Shown piece after piece: positions 1 to 7,681 of a stretch of DNA of 16,563 nt. Source of the DNA: an uncultured Ruminococcus sp. (GTDB taxonomy: Bacteria; Bacillota_A; Clostridia; Oscillospirales; Ruminococcaceae); the NCBI GenBank assembly GCA_937880065.1, contig CALFMA010000439.1, positions 1 through 16,563 of the forward strand. Direction: 5' to 3'. Under the pieces are notes generated by a model. It was given only the letters and a program-made list of their open reading frames with translations. It searched no databases and was not told where the DNA came from. Each line of letters begins with the position of its first letter. Position 1 is the stretch's first letter. Both the position numbers and the translations under genes were made by a program.

Positions 1-1664
1 AACCCGAAAAATGCGTCGGCTGTAACGCTTGTGTACGCAGCTGCCCTGCCCCTGAAGCTAATATTACTAAAATGCTTGAGGACGGCAGATATATCACTAA
101 TGTAAATACCGACAAGTGTATCGCCTGCGGTCAATGTATCAAGGTCTGCACTCACGGTGCAAGAGATTACATTGATGACACAAGAATATGTATGCAGCGT
201 CTTGAAAAGGATAAGACAATCATCCTCGTATCCCCTGCTATCAGAACTGCACTCCCCAATCATTGGGTAGGTATACTCGACTGGTTCAAAAGTAAGGGCT
301 GCGTAATTTATGATATTGCTTTAGGTGCCGACATCTGCACATGGGCTCATCTCAAAGTTATGCAGGACCAGCGCAGAATCAAGTATATTTCCCAGCAATG
401 TGCGGCTGTTGTAAAATACATCGAAGCATATCAGCCCAGCATTTTAAAAAATCTCTCTCCAATTCATAGCCCAATAGGCTGCACTGTTGCATATATCAAA
501 AAATATTTGAGAAGAACAAACCCAATTGCTGTTCTTACTCCCTGCCTCGCTCAGAAAAATGAATTTATCGAAACAGGTCTTGTTGAATACAGCGTAACTT
601 TCAAAAAGCTTATGGAGTATTTCGACGCAAACGGCATAGTTTTACATACAAATTCAGAAGATGAATATGAATACCGTTTCGATGATATGCAGGGACAGCT
701 GGGTGCTGCTTATATCCGTCCCGACGGATTCAAGGACAATCTCCATCTTCACGACCCTGAACTTAATATCTATTCATCAGAGGGTGTAAACAAGGTTTAC
801 AGCGATATTGACGCATACGCAAACACTAAGGATTCCAACCGTCCCGAAATTATGGACGTTATCTCCTGTGAATACGGCTGTGCAATGGGTCCCGCTGCTG
901 AAATCAAATCTTCACCATTTACTGTTATGGGATTGATAAGAAATCTTGAAACAGAAGCTAAAAAACGCCGTAAAACCAGCGTTTTCCGTCAGGCAGAGGA
1001 TAAGCTTTTCAAAAAGTTTGACGAGGAACTCCAGGTTGAGGACTTTATGAGAACAAATAAGGCTCAGACTCCTTCTCCTATCCCCTCAGACGCTCAGCTT
1101 GATACCGTTTTCAAGATGATGGGCAAGGAAACTGATGCGGATAAGTGCTACGACTGCCGTGCCTGCGGTTATAATTCCTGCCGTGAAATGGCTACCGCTA
1201 TCTGCCGTGGTCTGAATTCCCCTAACAACTGCATTATCCGTTCAAAGGATATTCTTGTTGAACTCCAGAAGAATATCAATGAACAGGAAGAAAAATATAC
1301 TGAGATTACCAATAAATGCCGTAATTTCTTTGAGGATTTACAGGAAAAAATTGAAGATGTCAACACAAATACATCCTCAATTGAACAAACTTCCTCCAAG
1401 ACAAGCGAAAAAACCAAGATACTTAACGACCTCGTTACTAACATCATTATATTCTGCAAGAACAATGACTCTCTCGATAAAGAGGGTATCAATCAGATGA
1501 TCGTTATTCTTGAAACAACTCTCAAATCTTTAAAATCTCTTGACGAAAGCGTCAACGATACAAACGGCAATTCCGATAAAATTTCCGCTTCACTCAAGGA
1601 AATCAAGTCTATTATTGAGAATATTCACAAAACTCTCAATGAAACTGTCAATATCGGAGCTTAA
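1..1664 (+). CDS. [FeFe]-hydrogenase-like iron-sulfur protein (5' partial)
   Basis: The frame is open to the left edge (first whole codon at 3), so the true start lies upstream. Two ferredoxin-type [4Fe-4S] motifs of C-x2-C-x2-C-x3-C form come first (nt 12-44 and 117-149). An [FeFe]-hydrogenase large-subunit-like domain follows. Counting the Met at 72 as residue 1, the four cysteines expected to hold the H-cluster cubane are present (C110, C158, C266, C270). The usual TSCCP motif reads SQQCA and the usual PCxAKK reads PCLAQK, so the proton-relay cysteine and the cyanide-contacting lysine are both glutamine. A further Fe-S domain (C359, C362, C365, C370, then C378/C387) and a long helical, coiled-coil-like tail (about 390-530) follow. 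Known relatives are sensory or regulatory hydrogenases, some encoded near PP2C phosphatases. I infer a redox or H2 sensor rather than an enzyme. It precedes the LRR gene by 23 nt. Confidence 0.85.
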   Translation, partial: PEKCVGCNACVRSCPAPEANITKMLEDGRYITNVNTDKCIACGQCIKVCTHGARDYIDDTRICMQRLEKDKTIILVSPAIRTALPNHWVGILDWFKSKGCVIYDIALGADICTWAHLKVMQDQRRIKYISQQCAAVVKYIEAYQPSILKNLSPIHSPIGCTVAYIKKYLRRTNPIAVLTPCLAQKNEFIETGLVEYSVTFKKLMEYFDANGIVLHTNSEDEYEYRFDDMQGQLGAAYIRPDGFKDNLHLHDPELNIYSSEGVNKVYSDIDAYANTKDSNRPEIMDVISCEYGCAMGPAAEIKSSPFTVMGLIRNLETEAKKRRKTSVFRQAEDKLFKKFDEELQVEDFMRTNKAQTPSPIPSDAQLDTVFKMMGKETDADKCYDCRACGYNSCREMATAICRGLNSPNNCIIRSKDILVELQKNINEQEEKYTEITNKCRNFFEDLQEKIEDVNTNTSSIEQTSSKTSEKTKILNDLVTNIIIFCKNNDSLDKEGINQMIVILETTLKSLKSLDESVNDTNGNSDKISASLKEIKSIIENIHKTLNETVNIGA

Positions 1665-1687
1665 ATTAAATTACAAGGAGAATTAAT

Positions 1688-2746
1688 ATGCAGTGCGAAA
1701 TCTGCTTTTCAGAGCTTAATGAAAATGATCTTTCCTGTCCAAGCTGCGGCGCTCCGGTTCCACAGCAGATTGAAGGATTTGATAATACCCTTGAAATACA
1801 GCGTATCCTCTACAATCTCATTGTTGAGAATTTCAGCATAAAACCTGTAAATATCAGATCCCTCAAGGCTCTGTTAATGGACTATCTTGCTGATTATAAA
1901 GCTGAATGTCGGCTTCTCATTTATACAATTAATGCGGGCGTACTTCAGAATATGTTCAACGAGGAAGACAGGAGCATTGCCATTATGAGAGCGAGAAACT
2001 TCCTTCTTAACGAGTGTTTCCTCTCAGACAGGGCTGCTGAATTTGTCCTTGCCTGCATTACCTATATGATGAAATGGGAATTCGAGCCTCTTAAAGAAAC
2101 TGAGAATCCCGTTCCCCTTCAGGCTGCTCCCACTGTTGAAGAACAGCCGAAAATCCCGAAATCAGTTAATATTGATTCCTGCGTATTACGTCCTATTGAC
2201 GCTTTGAAATATAAGCTTCTTAAAAATATTGTTATCAATAAGGAATATACAAAAATTGAGGCTTTTGCTTTTGACAGATATACTTCTATGAAAAGCATTA
2301 AGCTGCCCCCTACTCTCGTTGCTATTGAAGAATACGCATTTTCAGGCTGTAAGCATCTTCGTTCAATTGAGCTTCCCCCTTCTCTGCGTATTATCCGCCA
2401 CGGTGCTTTTGACCAATGCTCCGAACTTGAATCAATAAAAATTCCCCACGGAGTACTTGAAATTGAGGAAAATACATTCCTCGGCTGTACATCTCTTTCT
2501 ATGGCTGATATTCCGCCAACTGTTACAAGTATCGGTGTACAGGCTTTCTCCAACTGCGAAAACCTTTCAATGGTTTATATTCCCGACAGCGTAAAATTCA
2601 TTGACGAAAATGCTTTTATGTTCTGTCCTAACCTTACAATAAAATGCTATGAAAATTCTTATGCACACAAGTATTGCATTAATCACAAAATAAGCTGGAA
2701 AACCGTGCCTATGGGTATGGATTTGTATAACAGCGTTATATTCTAA
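1688..2746 (+). CDS. Zinc-ribbon, BspA-type leucine-rich repeat protein
   Basis: This 352-residue protein starts 9 nt after an AGGAG ribosome site. It has no signal peptide and begins with a zinc ribbon (C3, C6, C17, C20). Residues about 35-140 form a helical domain with conserved hydrophobic spacing. It resembles a helical module I associate with other clostridial phospho-signalling proteins, but this is an impression and not a named family. Residues about 190-330 contain five BspA/LRR_5-type repeats of the pattern I-x-L-P-x-x-L-x-x-I-x-x-x-A-F-x-x-C. The protein ends in the usual degenerate cap (CYENSYAHKYC). BspA repeats are usually found on secreted or surface proteins, whereas this copy looks cytosolic. 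A scaffold or binding role within the kinase/phosphatase system is likely from position, 18 nt before the kinase gene. No enzymatic motif is visible. Confidence 0.85.
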   Translation: MQCEICFSELNENDLSCPSCGAPVPQQIEGFDNTLEIQRILYNLIVENFSIKPVNIRSLKALLMDYLADYKAECRLLIYTINAGVLQNMFNEEDRSIAIMRARNFLLNECFLSDRAAEFVLACITYMMKWEFEPLKETENPVPLQAAPTVEEQPKIPKSVNIDSCVLRPIDALKYKLLKNIVINKEYTKIEAFAFDRYTSMKSIKLPPTLVAIEEYAFSGCKHLRSIELPPSLRIIRHGAFDQCSELESIKIPHGVLEIEENTFLGCTSLSMADIPPTVTSIGVQAFSNCENLSMVYIPDSVKFIDENAFMFCPNLTIKCYENSYAHKYCINHKISWKTVPMGMDLYNSVIF

Positions 2747-2764
2747 AGAGAGGAGCAGATATAT

Positions 2765-4108
2765 ATGATAGACCTCAAATTCGGCCAACAGATTGAAATG
2801 GAATTCGGCGGCAGAGCCAAAGTTCTCAAGAAAATCGGCAGCGGCGGTCAGGGAAGCGTTTATCTCGTTGAATTCAACGGTATGGAATGGGCGCTTAAAT
2901 GGTACGATGTGGATAAAATCAAAAGACCAAAGGATTTCCGTGAAAATCTAAGAAATAACATTGCTGATGGTGCTCCAAGCAATCGTTTCCTCTGGCCTAA
3001 ATACCTGACTAAGGAAACTGCTGACGGCGGATTCGGATATATTATGGACTTAAAGCCCGAAAGCTTCGATTCCTTTGTTGATATCCTCAATACATACAAA
3101 CTTGTTATTGACCCCCTTACAGGTAAGGCTGTAAAGAAATCAGTTCGTTTTGCTAACCTCTATGCAATGGTTACTGCTGTTATCAATATTGTAAATTCAT
3201 TCCGTCAGCTCCACCGTGCAGGTAAAAGCTATCAGGACCTTAATGACGGCGGTTTCTTCATCAATGTTGAAACTGGTGCTGTTCTCGTCTGCGACTGTGA
3301 TAACATCGCTCCCGAGGGAAGTAACTTCGGTATCGGCGGTAAACCGGGCTATATGGCTCCCGAAATTGTCCGTGGAGTTGCAAAGCCCGATGTTCAGACA
3401 GATAAATATTCCCTTGCTGTAGTTCTGTTCAAGCTCCTTTTCCGTGGCGACCCCATGGAAGGCGAAAAGGTTGTCAAGGATATTTGCCTTACAGAATCCT
3501 CTGAACTTAAACACTACGGTCAGGAAGCTGTTTTCGTATATGACCCCGATAACGATTCTAACCGCCCTGTACGTGGAATTCACGACAATGTTATCAAATT
3601 CTGGCGGCTTTATCCTGAATATATCAAGGACGCATTTCTCCGTTCATTTACAGAGGGTGTTCACGATTCCAACAAGCGTATTATCGAAAACGAGTGGCAG
3701 AATCTTTTCCTCAGACTCCGTTCTGAAATCATTATGTGCGGCTGCGGAAGAACTAATTTCACTTCTATGTTTGAAAAGCCCGATGATGTCACCTACAGAT
3801 GCCCTAAGTGCGGAATGACTTTCTCTACAATTGCTTTCTCAAACAGCGATTTCCGTGTTCCCCTTTATCTCGGCCGTCAGTTCTATCAATGCGATGTATA
3901 TCCGGATTGCGACGATTTCCTCAGCATCGCAGGTGAACTTGTTGAAAATAAGCTTCGTCCCGGCATTCTGGGTATTAAAAATCTTTCCGATAAAAAGTGG
4001 AATGTTAAAATGCCCGACGGTCAATTCTATGATATTGCTCCCGGCAGCGGTTTCCCAATCTGGAAAGGTCTGGAAATCGACTTCGGTGAAGTTAAAGCAA
4101 AAATATAG
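2765..4108 (+). CDS. Ser/Thr protein kinase-like protein with C-terminal zinc ribbon
   Basis: This 447-residue protein is preceded by a GAGGAG site. The kinase fold spans about residues 18-300. It has a glycine loop (G25, G27, G30), the ATP lysine in ALKWY (K45), a catalytic-loop aspartate in YQDLNDGG (D158), a metal-binding aspartate in VCDCDN (D177) and an APE motif (198-200). The HRD histidine is Tyr and the usual catalytic-loop Asn is Gly163, which departs from classical kinases. A zinc ribbon follows (C325, C327, C346, C349). The last 85 or so residues look beta-rich (IKNLSDKKWNVKMPDG and after) and may be a small ligand- or phosphopeptide-binding module. This layout matches the kinase of the TerY-P triad, with the vWA and PP2C genes directly downstream. 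Substrates are probably TerD/TelA or the acidic partner proteins, by inference. Activity is likely but not certain given the altered loop. Confidence 0.85.
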   Translation: MIDLKFGQQIEMEFGGRAKVLKKIGSGGQGSVYLVEFNGMEWALKWYDVDKIKRPKDFRENLRNNIADGAPSNRFLWPKYLTKETADGGFGYIMDLKPESFDSFVDILNTYKLVIDPLTGKAVKKSVRFANLYAMVTAVINIVNSFRQLHRAGKSYQDLNDGGFFINVETGAVLVCDCDNIAPEGSNFGIGGKPGYMAPEIVRGVAKPDVQTDKYSLAVVLFKLLFRGDPMEGEKVVKDICLTESSELKHYGQEAVFVYDPDNDSNRPVRGIHDNVIKFWRLYPEYIKDAFLRSFTEGVHDSNKRIIENEWQNLFLRLRSEIIMCGCGRTNFTSMFEKPDDVTYRCPKCGMTFSTIAFSNSDFRVPLYLGRQFYQCDVYPDCDDFLSIAGELVENKLRPGILGIKNLSDKKWNVKMPDGQFYDIAPGSGFPIWKGLEIDFGEVKAKI

Positions 4109-4128
4109 TTTGAAAGGATGTACTCATT

Positions 4129-4935
4129 ATGAGCGAAAATATGAATGTAAAGCCAAATACAACAGCAGATAATGCTTTTGATTTTGACGATGACGATCCG
4201 CTGGGTGCAACAAGCGTTTCAAAAAAGAGCCTTGTTATATTCTTTGTGATTGATACTTCTGCAAGTATGAGAGGTAAGAAAATCGGTGAGCTTAATACCG
4301 TTATGGAGGAGCTTATCCCCGAAATCCGTAAGGTCGGCGAGGCTGATACCGATGTAAAGGTTGCCGTTCTCACTTTCTCAACTGATATTAAATGGATGTA
4401 CTCTGCTCCTATCTCTATCGAGGATTTCCAGTGGAGCAGACTCAATGCCTCAGGCGTTACAAGTATGGGTGCTGCTTTCGAGGAACTTTCCGCAAGAATG
4501 TCACGTAACAGCTTCCTCAGCTCCCCCTCCCTTTCATTTGCTCCCGTTATCTTCCTGATGACAGACGGCTATCCCTCTGACGATTACAAGAAGGGACTCC
4601 GTGAGCTTTACTCAAACAGCTGGTACAAGTTCGGTCTTAAAGCTGCTCTTGGTATCGGTAATGAGGCAAATGACGATATGTTGGCTGAATTTACAGGTTC
4701 AAAGGATACTGTAGTTCACGCTTATACAGGCAGCCAGCTTGCACAGATGATTAAAATTGTAGCCGTAACAGCTTCACAGATCGGAAGTAAGAGTATGACT
4801 CTCTCCGAGGATAACGGCAAAGAACTTAACGCTGACGACGTTTTTGCTTCAAAGCAGAAGCTTCTCGGTCAGCAGATTCAGGAGCTTGTTTCACAGGAAG
4901 ATTCCGACGATATCTCCTTCGATACAGGCTGGTAA
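4129..4935 (+). CDS. terY: TerY-type von Willebrand factor A domain protein
   Basis: This 268-residue protein starts 9 nt after an AAAGGATG ribosome site. A vWA domain spans about residues 34-220 and carries a full metal-ion-dependent adhesion site: D42-x-S44-x-S46, T111 in SGVTSMG, and D146 in MTDGYPSDD. Such sites bind Mg2+ or Ca2+ and typically engage an acidic residue of a partner. The N-terminus is short and acidic (FDFDDDDP, 17-24). The C-terminal tail is also acidic and ends in SDDISFDTGW, so both ends may serve as docking or phosphorylation segments; that is inference. There is no signal peptide, so it is cytosolic. It sits between the kinase gene (20 nt upstream) and the PP2C gene (27 nt downstream), the arrangement that defines the TerY-P triad of Ter stress-response systems. 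Confidence 0.88.
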   Translation: MSENMNVKPNTTADNAFDFDDDDPLGATSVSKKSLVIFFVIDTSASMRGKKIGELNTVMEELIPEIRKVGEADTDVKVAVLTFSTDIKWMYSAPISIEDFQWSRLNASGVTSMGAAFEELSARMSRNSFLSSPSLSFAPVIFLMTDGYPSDDYKKGLRELYSNSWYKFGLKAALGIGNEANDDMLAEFTGSKDTVVHAYTGSQLAQMIKIVAVTASQIGSKSMTLSEDNGKELNADDVFASKQKLLGQQIQELVSQEDSDDISFDTGW

Positions 4936-4962
4936 AAATGATTCCAAAAGGGAGTGTAAACA

Positions 4963-5859
4963 ATGTATAAGGGTTTCAGCTATTCAATGACCGGCGCAAG
5001 TCATATCACTAAAAATATGATATGTCAGGACAGTTCAGCTCACTATGCCGCTGAGGATTTTTCCGTTGCAGTTGTTGCTGACGGTCACGGCAGTAAAAAG
5101 CACTTCAGAAGTAATATCGGTTCAGAAATTGCAGTAAACTGTACTTTAGATGTTGTCAAAAGATTTTATGCCGATGCCGCTGAGTTCAACAAGGAGTTTC
5201 CGAAAAATCATAAGAGGATTATAAGAAATATCCAACGGCAGATTATCTCCGAATGGAATAACAGGGTTAATGAGCATTTTAATCAGAATCCTGTTACTGA
5301 AGAAGAAAAAAGTATGTTTACTCCCGAAGAATTAGCTGAAATTTCTGTTGAATCCTTTTACGGTACAACTCTTGTTGCTTCCGTTATGAGCAAGGATTTT
5401 ACATTCGGCTTTCAGATAGGTGACGGAAGCCTTATTGCCGTTTTTGAGGACGGCTTCACATCAATGATTATTGATTACGAGGAATCCAATCCTGCAAATA
5501 TTACTGCTTCTATGTGCAATTCAAACGCAATTTCAATGTTCAACAGCTATTATGTGGATAACAAGAAAATAGGAGCGATTTTTGTTTCAACTGACGGTCT
5601 TTATACCTCATTCGGAAGTGATTTGGAGTTCCTAAATTACCATACAATCATTGCTGACCAGCTTGTTGAATCACCTAATTTTGCCGAAACAGTAAGCAAA
5701 AATATTCAGAAACGTACTAATTACGGTACACAGGACGATATTTCGATTTCCTGTGTATATGATGAGGAAATCCTCAGAGCAAATTCAGAAACAATTAAGA
5801 ACAGAATCGAAGAAAACAAGCGTCGCCTTCTTGCACGTAAACCAAAACCTAAAAATTGA
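4963..5859 (+). CDS. PP2C-family Ser/Thr protein phosphatase
   Basis: This 298-residue protein sits behind a GGGAG ribosome site. All PP2C (PPM) metal-site motifs are visible: QDS (22-24), VADGHGS with D40 and G41, GDG (153-155), STDG with D211, and QDD with D258/D259 near the C-terminus. The protein is therefore expected to be an active Mn2+/Mg2+-dependent phosphatase. A charged helical insertion (about 70-130) separates the first and second motif groups. No membrane segment or regulatory domain is attached. Placed directly after the kinase and TerY genes, it is the likely eraser of the phosphorylation written by that kinase. It ends with a basic tail (KNRIEENKRRLLARKPKPKN) that could bind nucleic acid, membrane or an acidic partner. 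Confidence 0.92.
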   Translation: MYKGFSYSMTGASHITKNMICQDSSAHYAAEDFSVAVVADGHGSKKHFRSNIGSEIAVNCTLDVVKRFYADAAEFNKEFPKNHKRIIRNIQRQIISEWNNRVNEHFNQNPVTEEEKSMFTPEELAEISVESFYGTTLVASVMSKDFTFGFQIGDGSLIAVFEDGFTSMIIDYEESNPANITASMCNSNAISMFNSYYVDNKKIGAIFVSTDGLYTSFGSDLEFLNYHTIIADQLVESPNFAETVSKNIQKRTNYGTQDDISISCVYDEEILRANSETIKNRIEENKRRLLARKPKPKN

Positions 5860-5880
5860 AAGGGTAATCGGTGATTTTTT

Positions 5881-6825
5881 ATGGCTTTAAATGTTTTTTA
5901 CAGTATGGTCAGAGAGGCTGCGGAGCAGATCGTCCGCAGAGAGCCTAAGCTTGCTTTTTCTGCCAATGCCCATATATGTGCAATTCTTGCTAAAAACTAT
6001 GATATTATATCAGGCGTTTCTTCGTTGTATATGATTAACCAGACCGCAGGTATTATCCCTGCTGAATATATGGCTGTCGTAGCTATGAACAATGCGGATA
6101 TGACACGTGCTTTGCAGATGATAACGCTTTCTCTTGCAGATTTCAGCGTTGTTGTGCCTAATGCCGCTGAACTTATGATTGTTCAGTCATTGGACCCTGC
6201 AAACACAAAGTGTAATGTGTATATATCCCCTTCTGAGTACGTTCCCATTACTTCCCTTATCGGTGAGGAAGAAGCTGAAAATGAGGAAGTAAAGGAAGAT
6301 TTCAGCGAGAAAGCTCCTGCACCTGCTGACAGCGGATTTTCAGTTCCCGATATAACCGAAACTCCAGCTTCTGTAGCTGCAGCTGCTGCTCCTCAGCCTG
6401 CTGTTTCTTCCGATGCTATGTCAGGATTTTTCAGCGGATTCGGCGATGATGACGATAATGGAGATTATACTCCAAACGAGTCAGACCTTGAAAAAATGGG
6501 CTTTATTACAAATACTGCCCCTGATGAGTATAAATCTGATTTCTCTGAAAAGTTCAAAGCTTCAAATGAGCAGTATTCCACAGGTGTTCAGCTTGATGAA
6601 AACAATCCGTTTATGGAATCTGCCCCGAATTCCGGCGATAACAACGATATAGTTTACTTTGCAGAGCTTTCCGATAATGACAAGCAGACAGAGAATGGAA
6701 ATATTAATTCTGTTCCCTCTGAAAGAACAGCTCAGACTCAGCCTATGTCAAAAGAGGACCTTATGAAACAGGCTAAGCAAAGAAAAAAGGTTGCCAAAGC
6801 CAATTTCAATATACGCAGAAAATAA
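5881..6825 (+). CDS. Unknown protein: degenerate cytidine-deaminase-like domain plus acidic linker
   Basis: I do not recognise this 314-residue protein as a named family. Residues 1-128 have the size and pattern of a cytidine-deaminase fold: a strand pair around AHICAIL and IISGVSS (30-48), then an alpha-helix opening IPAEYMAVVAM (59-69), where deaminases have CAE or HAE. A later VVPNAAELM (91-99) sits where deaminases have PCxxC. The glutamate of the first motif is kept (E62), but every zinc-binding cysteine is replaced (P60, N94, E97). If the fold is right, the domain cannot bind catalytic zinc. Residues about 130-285 are acidic, Ala/Pro/Ser-rich and probably disordered, including GDDDDNGDY. 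The last 26 residues are strongly basic. It follows the phosphatase by 21 nt with a weak ribosome site (GGTGA), so it probably belongs to the same operon as a scaffold or adaptor. The fold assignment is inference. Confidence 0.75.
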   Translation: MALNVFYSMVREAAEQIVRREPKLAFSANAHICAILAKNYDIISGVSSLYMINQTAGIIPAEYMAVVAMNNADMTRALQMITLSLADFSVVVPNAAELMIVQSLDPANTKCNVYISPSEYVPITSLIGEEEAENEEVKEDFSEKAPAPADSGFSVPDITETPASVAAAAAPQPAVSSDAMSGFFSGFGDDDDNGDYTPNESDLEKMGFITNTAPDEYKSDFSEKFKASNEQYSTGVQLDENNPFMESAPNSGDNNDIVYFAELSDNDKQTENGNINSVPSERTAQTQPMSKEDLMKQAKQRKKVAKANFNIRRK

Positions 6826-6943
6826 TCTTTCAGCGTAAAATGCAGATTATTTACAGGCTTGCATTATAAAGCCTTTAATGATAATTTTACATATGCCGAT
6901 TTTTGGCTGTGTGTTCTAATTTATAAATGGAAGGAAGAAAATT

Positions 6944-7465
6944 ATGGCACAATATCTTTTAGAATTCGATGAAGCCATTGATAGAAACTTCATCGTTTCC
7001 AAAAATTTAAGTGGTCAGGCAAAACCGGGCACAATGATTCACGTTCTCGATTGTATCCCTAAGGGCAACGGTGCATATACAGTCTGGTACAGAGTGAACG
7101 AAACAGGTCAGGATTTCAGTCAGGGATTTACTTCTATCAAGGAATTCTGCAACTGGGCAAGAACAGATAAAATCCTTATTCGTCACTACGACTGCCTCTC
7201 CCGTCACGATGTAATGCAGTATATGAAAATTACAAATGGCGGTTTTACTAGGATTTATCTCCCAATTCTTATTGTATTACTCATAATTATCTGGGCAGCA
7301 CTCCTTGCAACTGTAGGCGGTGCAATAGGAATTGTTCTCGCTGTTGTTTTGTCGCTTCTCGCTTTTGTTGGTGCTTTATTCCTCTATAAGGCACAGCGTA
7401 AAAAGGCTATTATGTCCATTTACAGCAAGGTCAGCAAGAATAACTGGAATGTTATTCTGAAATAA
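6944..7465 (+). CDS. Two-helix membrane protein of unknown function
   Basis: This 173-residue protein has a good ribosome site (GGAAGGA, 8 nt before ATG). Residues 1-100 are soluble and mixed alpha/beta, with no motif I recognise. Two closely spaced hydrophobic segments follow (about 104-122 and 126-148), joined by a short Gly-rich turn (TVGGAIG), then a basic tail (KAQRKKAIMSIYSKVSKNNW). With no N-terminal signal and basic residues after the second helix, both ends probably face the cytoplasm. It lies 118 nt after the pseudo-deaminase gene, a larger gap than elsewhere in the train, so it may have its own promoter, though none is convincing. It could anchor the soluble signalling proteins to the membrane; that rests only on position. 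It is the last + strand gene before the convergent Ter operon. Confidence 0.75.
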   Translation: MAQYLLEFDEAIDRNFIVSKNLSGQAKPGTMIHVLDCIPKGNGAYTVWYRVNETGQDFSQGFTSIKEFCNWARTDKILIRHYDCLSRHDVMQYMKITNGGFTRIYLPILIVLLIIIWAALLATVGGAIGIVLAVVLSLLAFVGALFLYKAQRKKAIMSIYSKVSKNNWNVILK

Positions 7466-7470
7466 TAGAA

Positions 7471-7529
7471 ATTGCCGGCAATACCGTCATCCCCTGCGGC
7501 AGTCTGTCGTATGGATTTGAGGTATTGCC
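7471..7529. repeat. Inverted repeat with 9-bp arms in the convergent intergenic region
   Basis: GGCAATACC (7477-7485) is matched by GGTATTGCC (7521-7529). The left arm overlaps a 12-bp perfect palindrome (ATTGCCGGCAAT, 7471-7482), and the enclosed segment contains CTGCGGCAG (7494-7502). It begins 5 nt after the stop of the two-helix membrane protein. It may fold in the 3' end of that transcript, but there is no U-tract, so it is not a textbook terminator. Confidence 0.5.
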
Positions 7530-7539
7530 CTGTGATATA

Positions 7540-7582
7540 AATTATAGTGAACGTCAAATATAATTTGACATTCACTATAATT
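7540..7582. repeat. Near-perfect 20-bp hairpin
   Basis: Arms 7540-7559 and 7563-7582 are complementary at 19 of 20 positions, separated by 3 nt (ATA). The core reads TATAGTGAACGTCAAAT against ATTTGACATTCACTATA. No T-run follows on either strand. It may stop transcription from both sides between the convergent genes, or be a copy of a short palindromic or MITE-like element. Confidence 0.7.
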
Positions 7583-7599
7583 AATGATTTAAAGTGCCT

Positions 7600-7633
7600 C
7601 GCACATCCGCAAACTAAAGTTTGCGGATGTGCG
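7600..7633. terminator. Perfect 15-bp GC-rich hairpin, possible bidirectional terminator
   Basis: Arms 7600-7614 (CGCACATCCGCAAAC) and 7619-7633 are perfect reverse complements around a TAAA loop. It lies about midway between two convergent operons, where a shared terminator is expected. Neither side has a clear U-tract, so the terminator role is inferred from stem strength and location. Confidence 0.5.
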
Positions 7634-7642
7634 GATCGGCAA

Positions 7643-7676
7643 ATAGCAAACGCCAAAAGATTTTGTCGTTTGCTAT
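7643..7676. terminator. Hairpin at the end of the Ter operon
   Basis: Arms 7643-7652 (ATAGCAAACG) and 7667-7676 (CGTTTGCTAT) pair perfectly. Inside them CAAAA (7654-7658) pairs with TTTTG (7661-7665) after one mismatch. It lies 5 nt beyond the stop codon of the last TerD-family gene, so it would form at the 3' end of the - strand transcript. The following T-run is short. Confidence 0.5.
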
Positions 7677-7681
7677 AAAAT

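Noticed and set aside
1..1664. Catalytic H2-producing [FeFe] hydrogenase
   Set aside because: The TSCCP and PCxxKK active-site motifs carry Gln substitutions, and no maturation genes are in the window, so a sensor role is more likely.
6855..6885. A weak hairpin (AGGCTT/AAGCCT) and a possible promoter (TTGCAT with GATAAT) before the two-helix membrane protein gene
   Set aside because: The stem is only 6 bp, and the two hexamers are 15 nt apart with poor matches, so neither a terminator nor a promoter can be supported.
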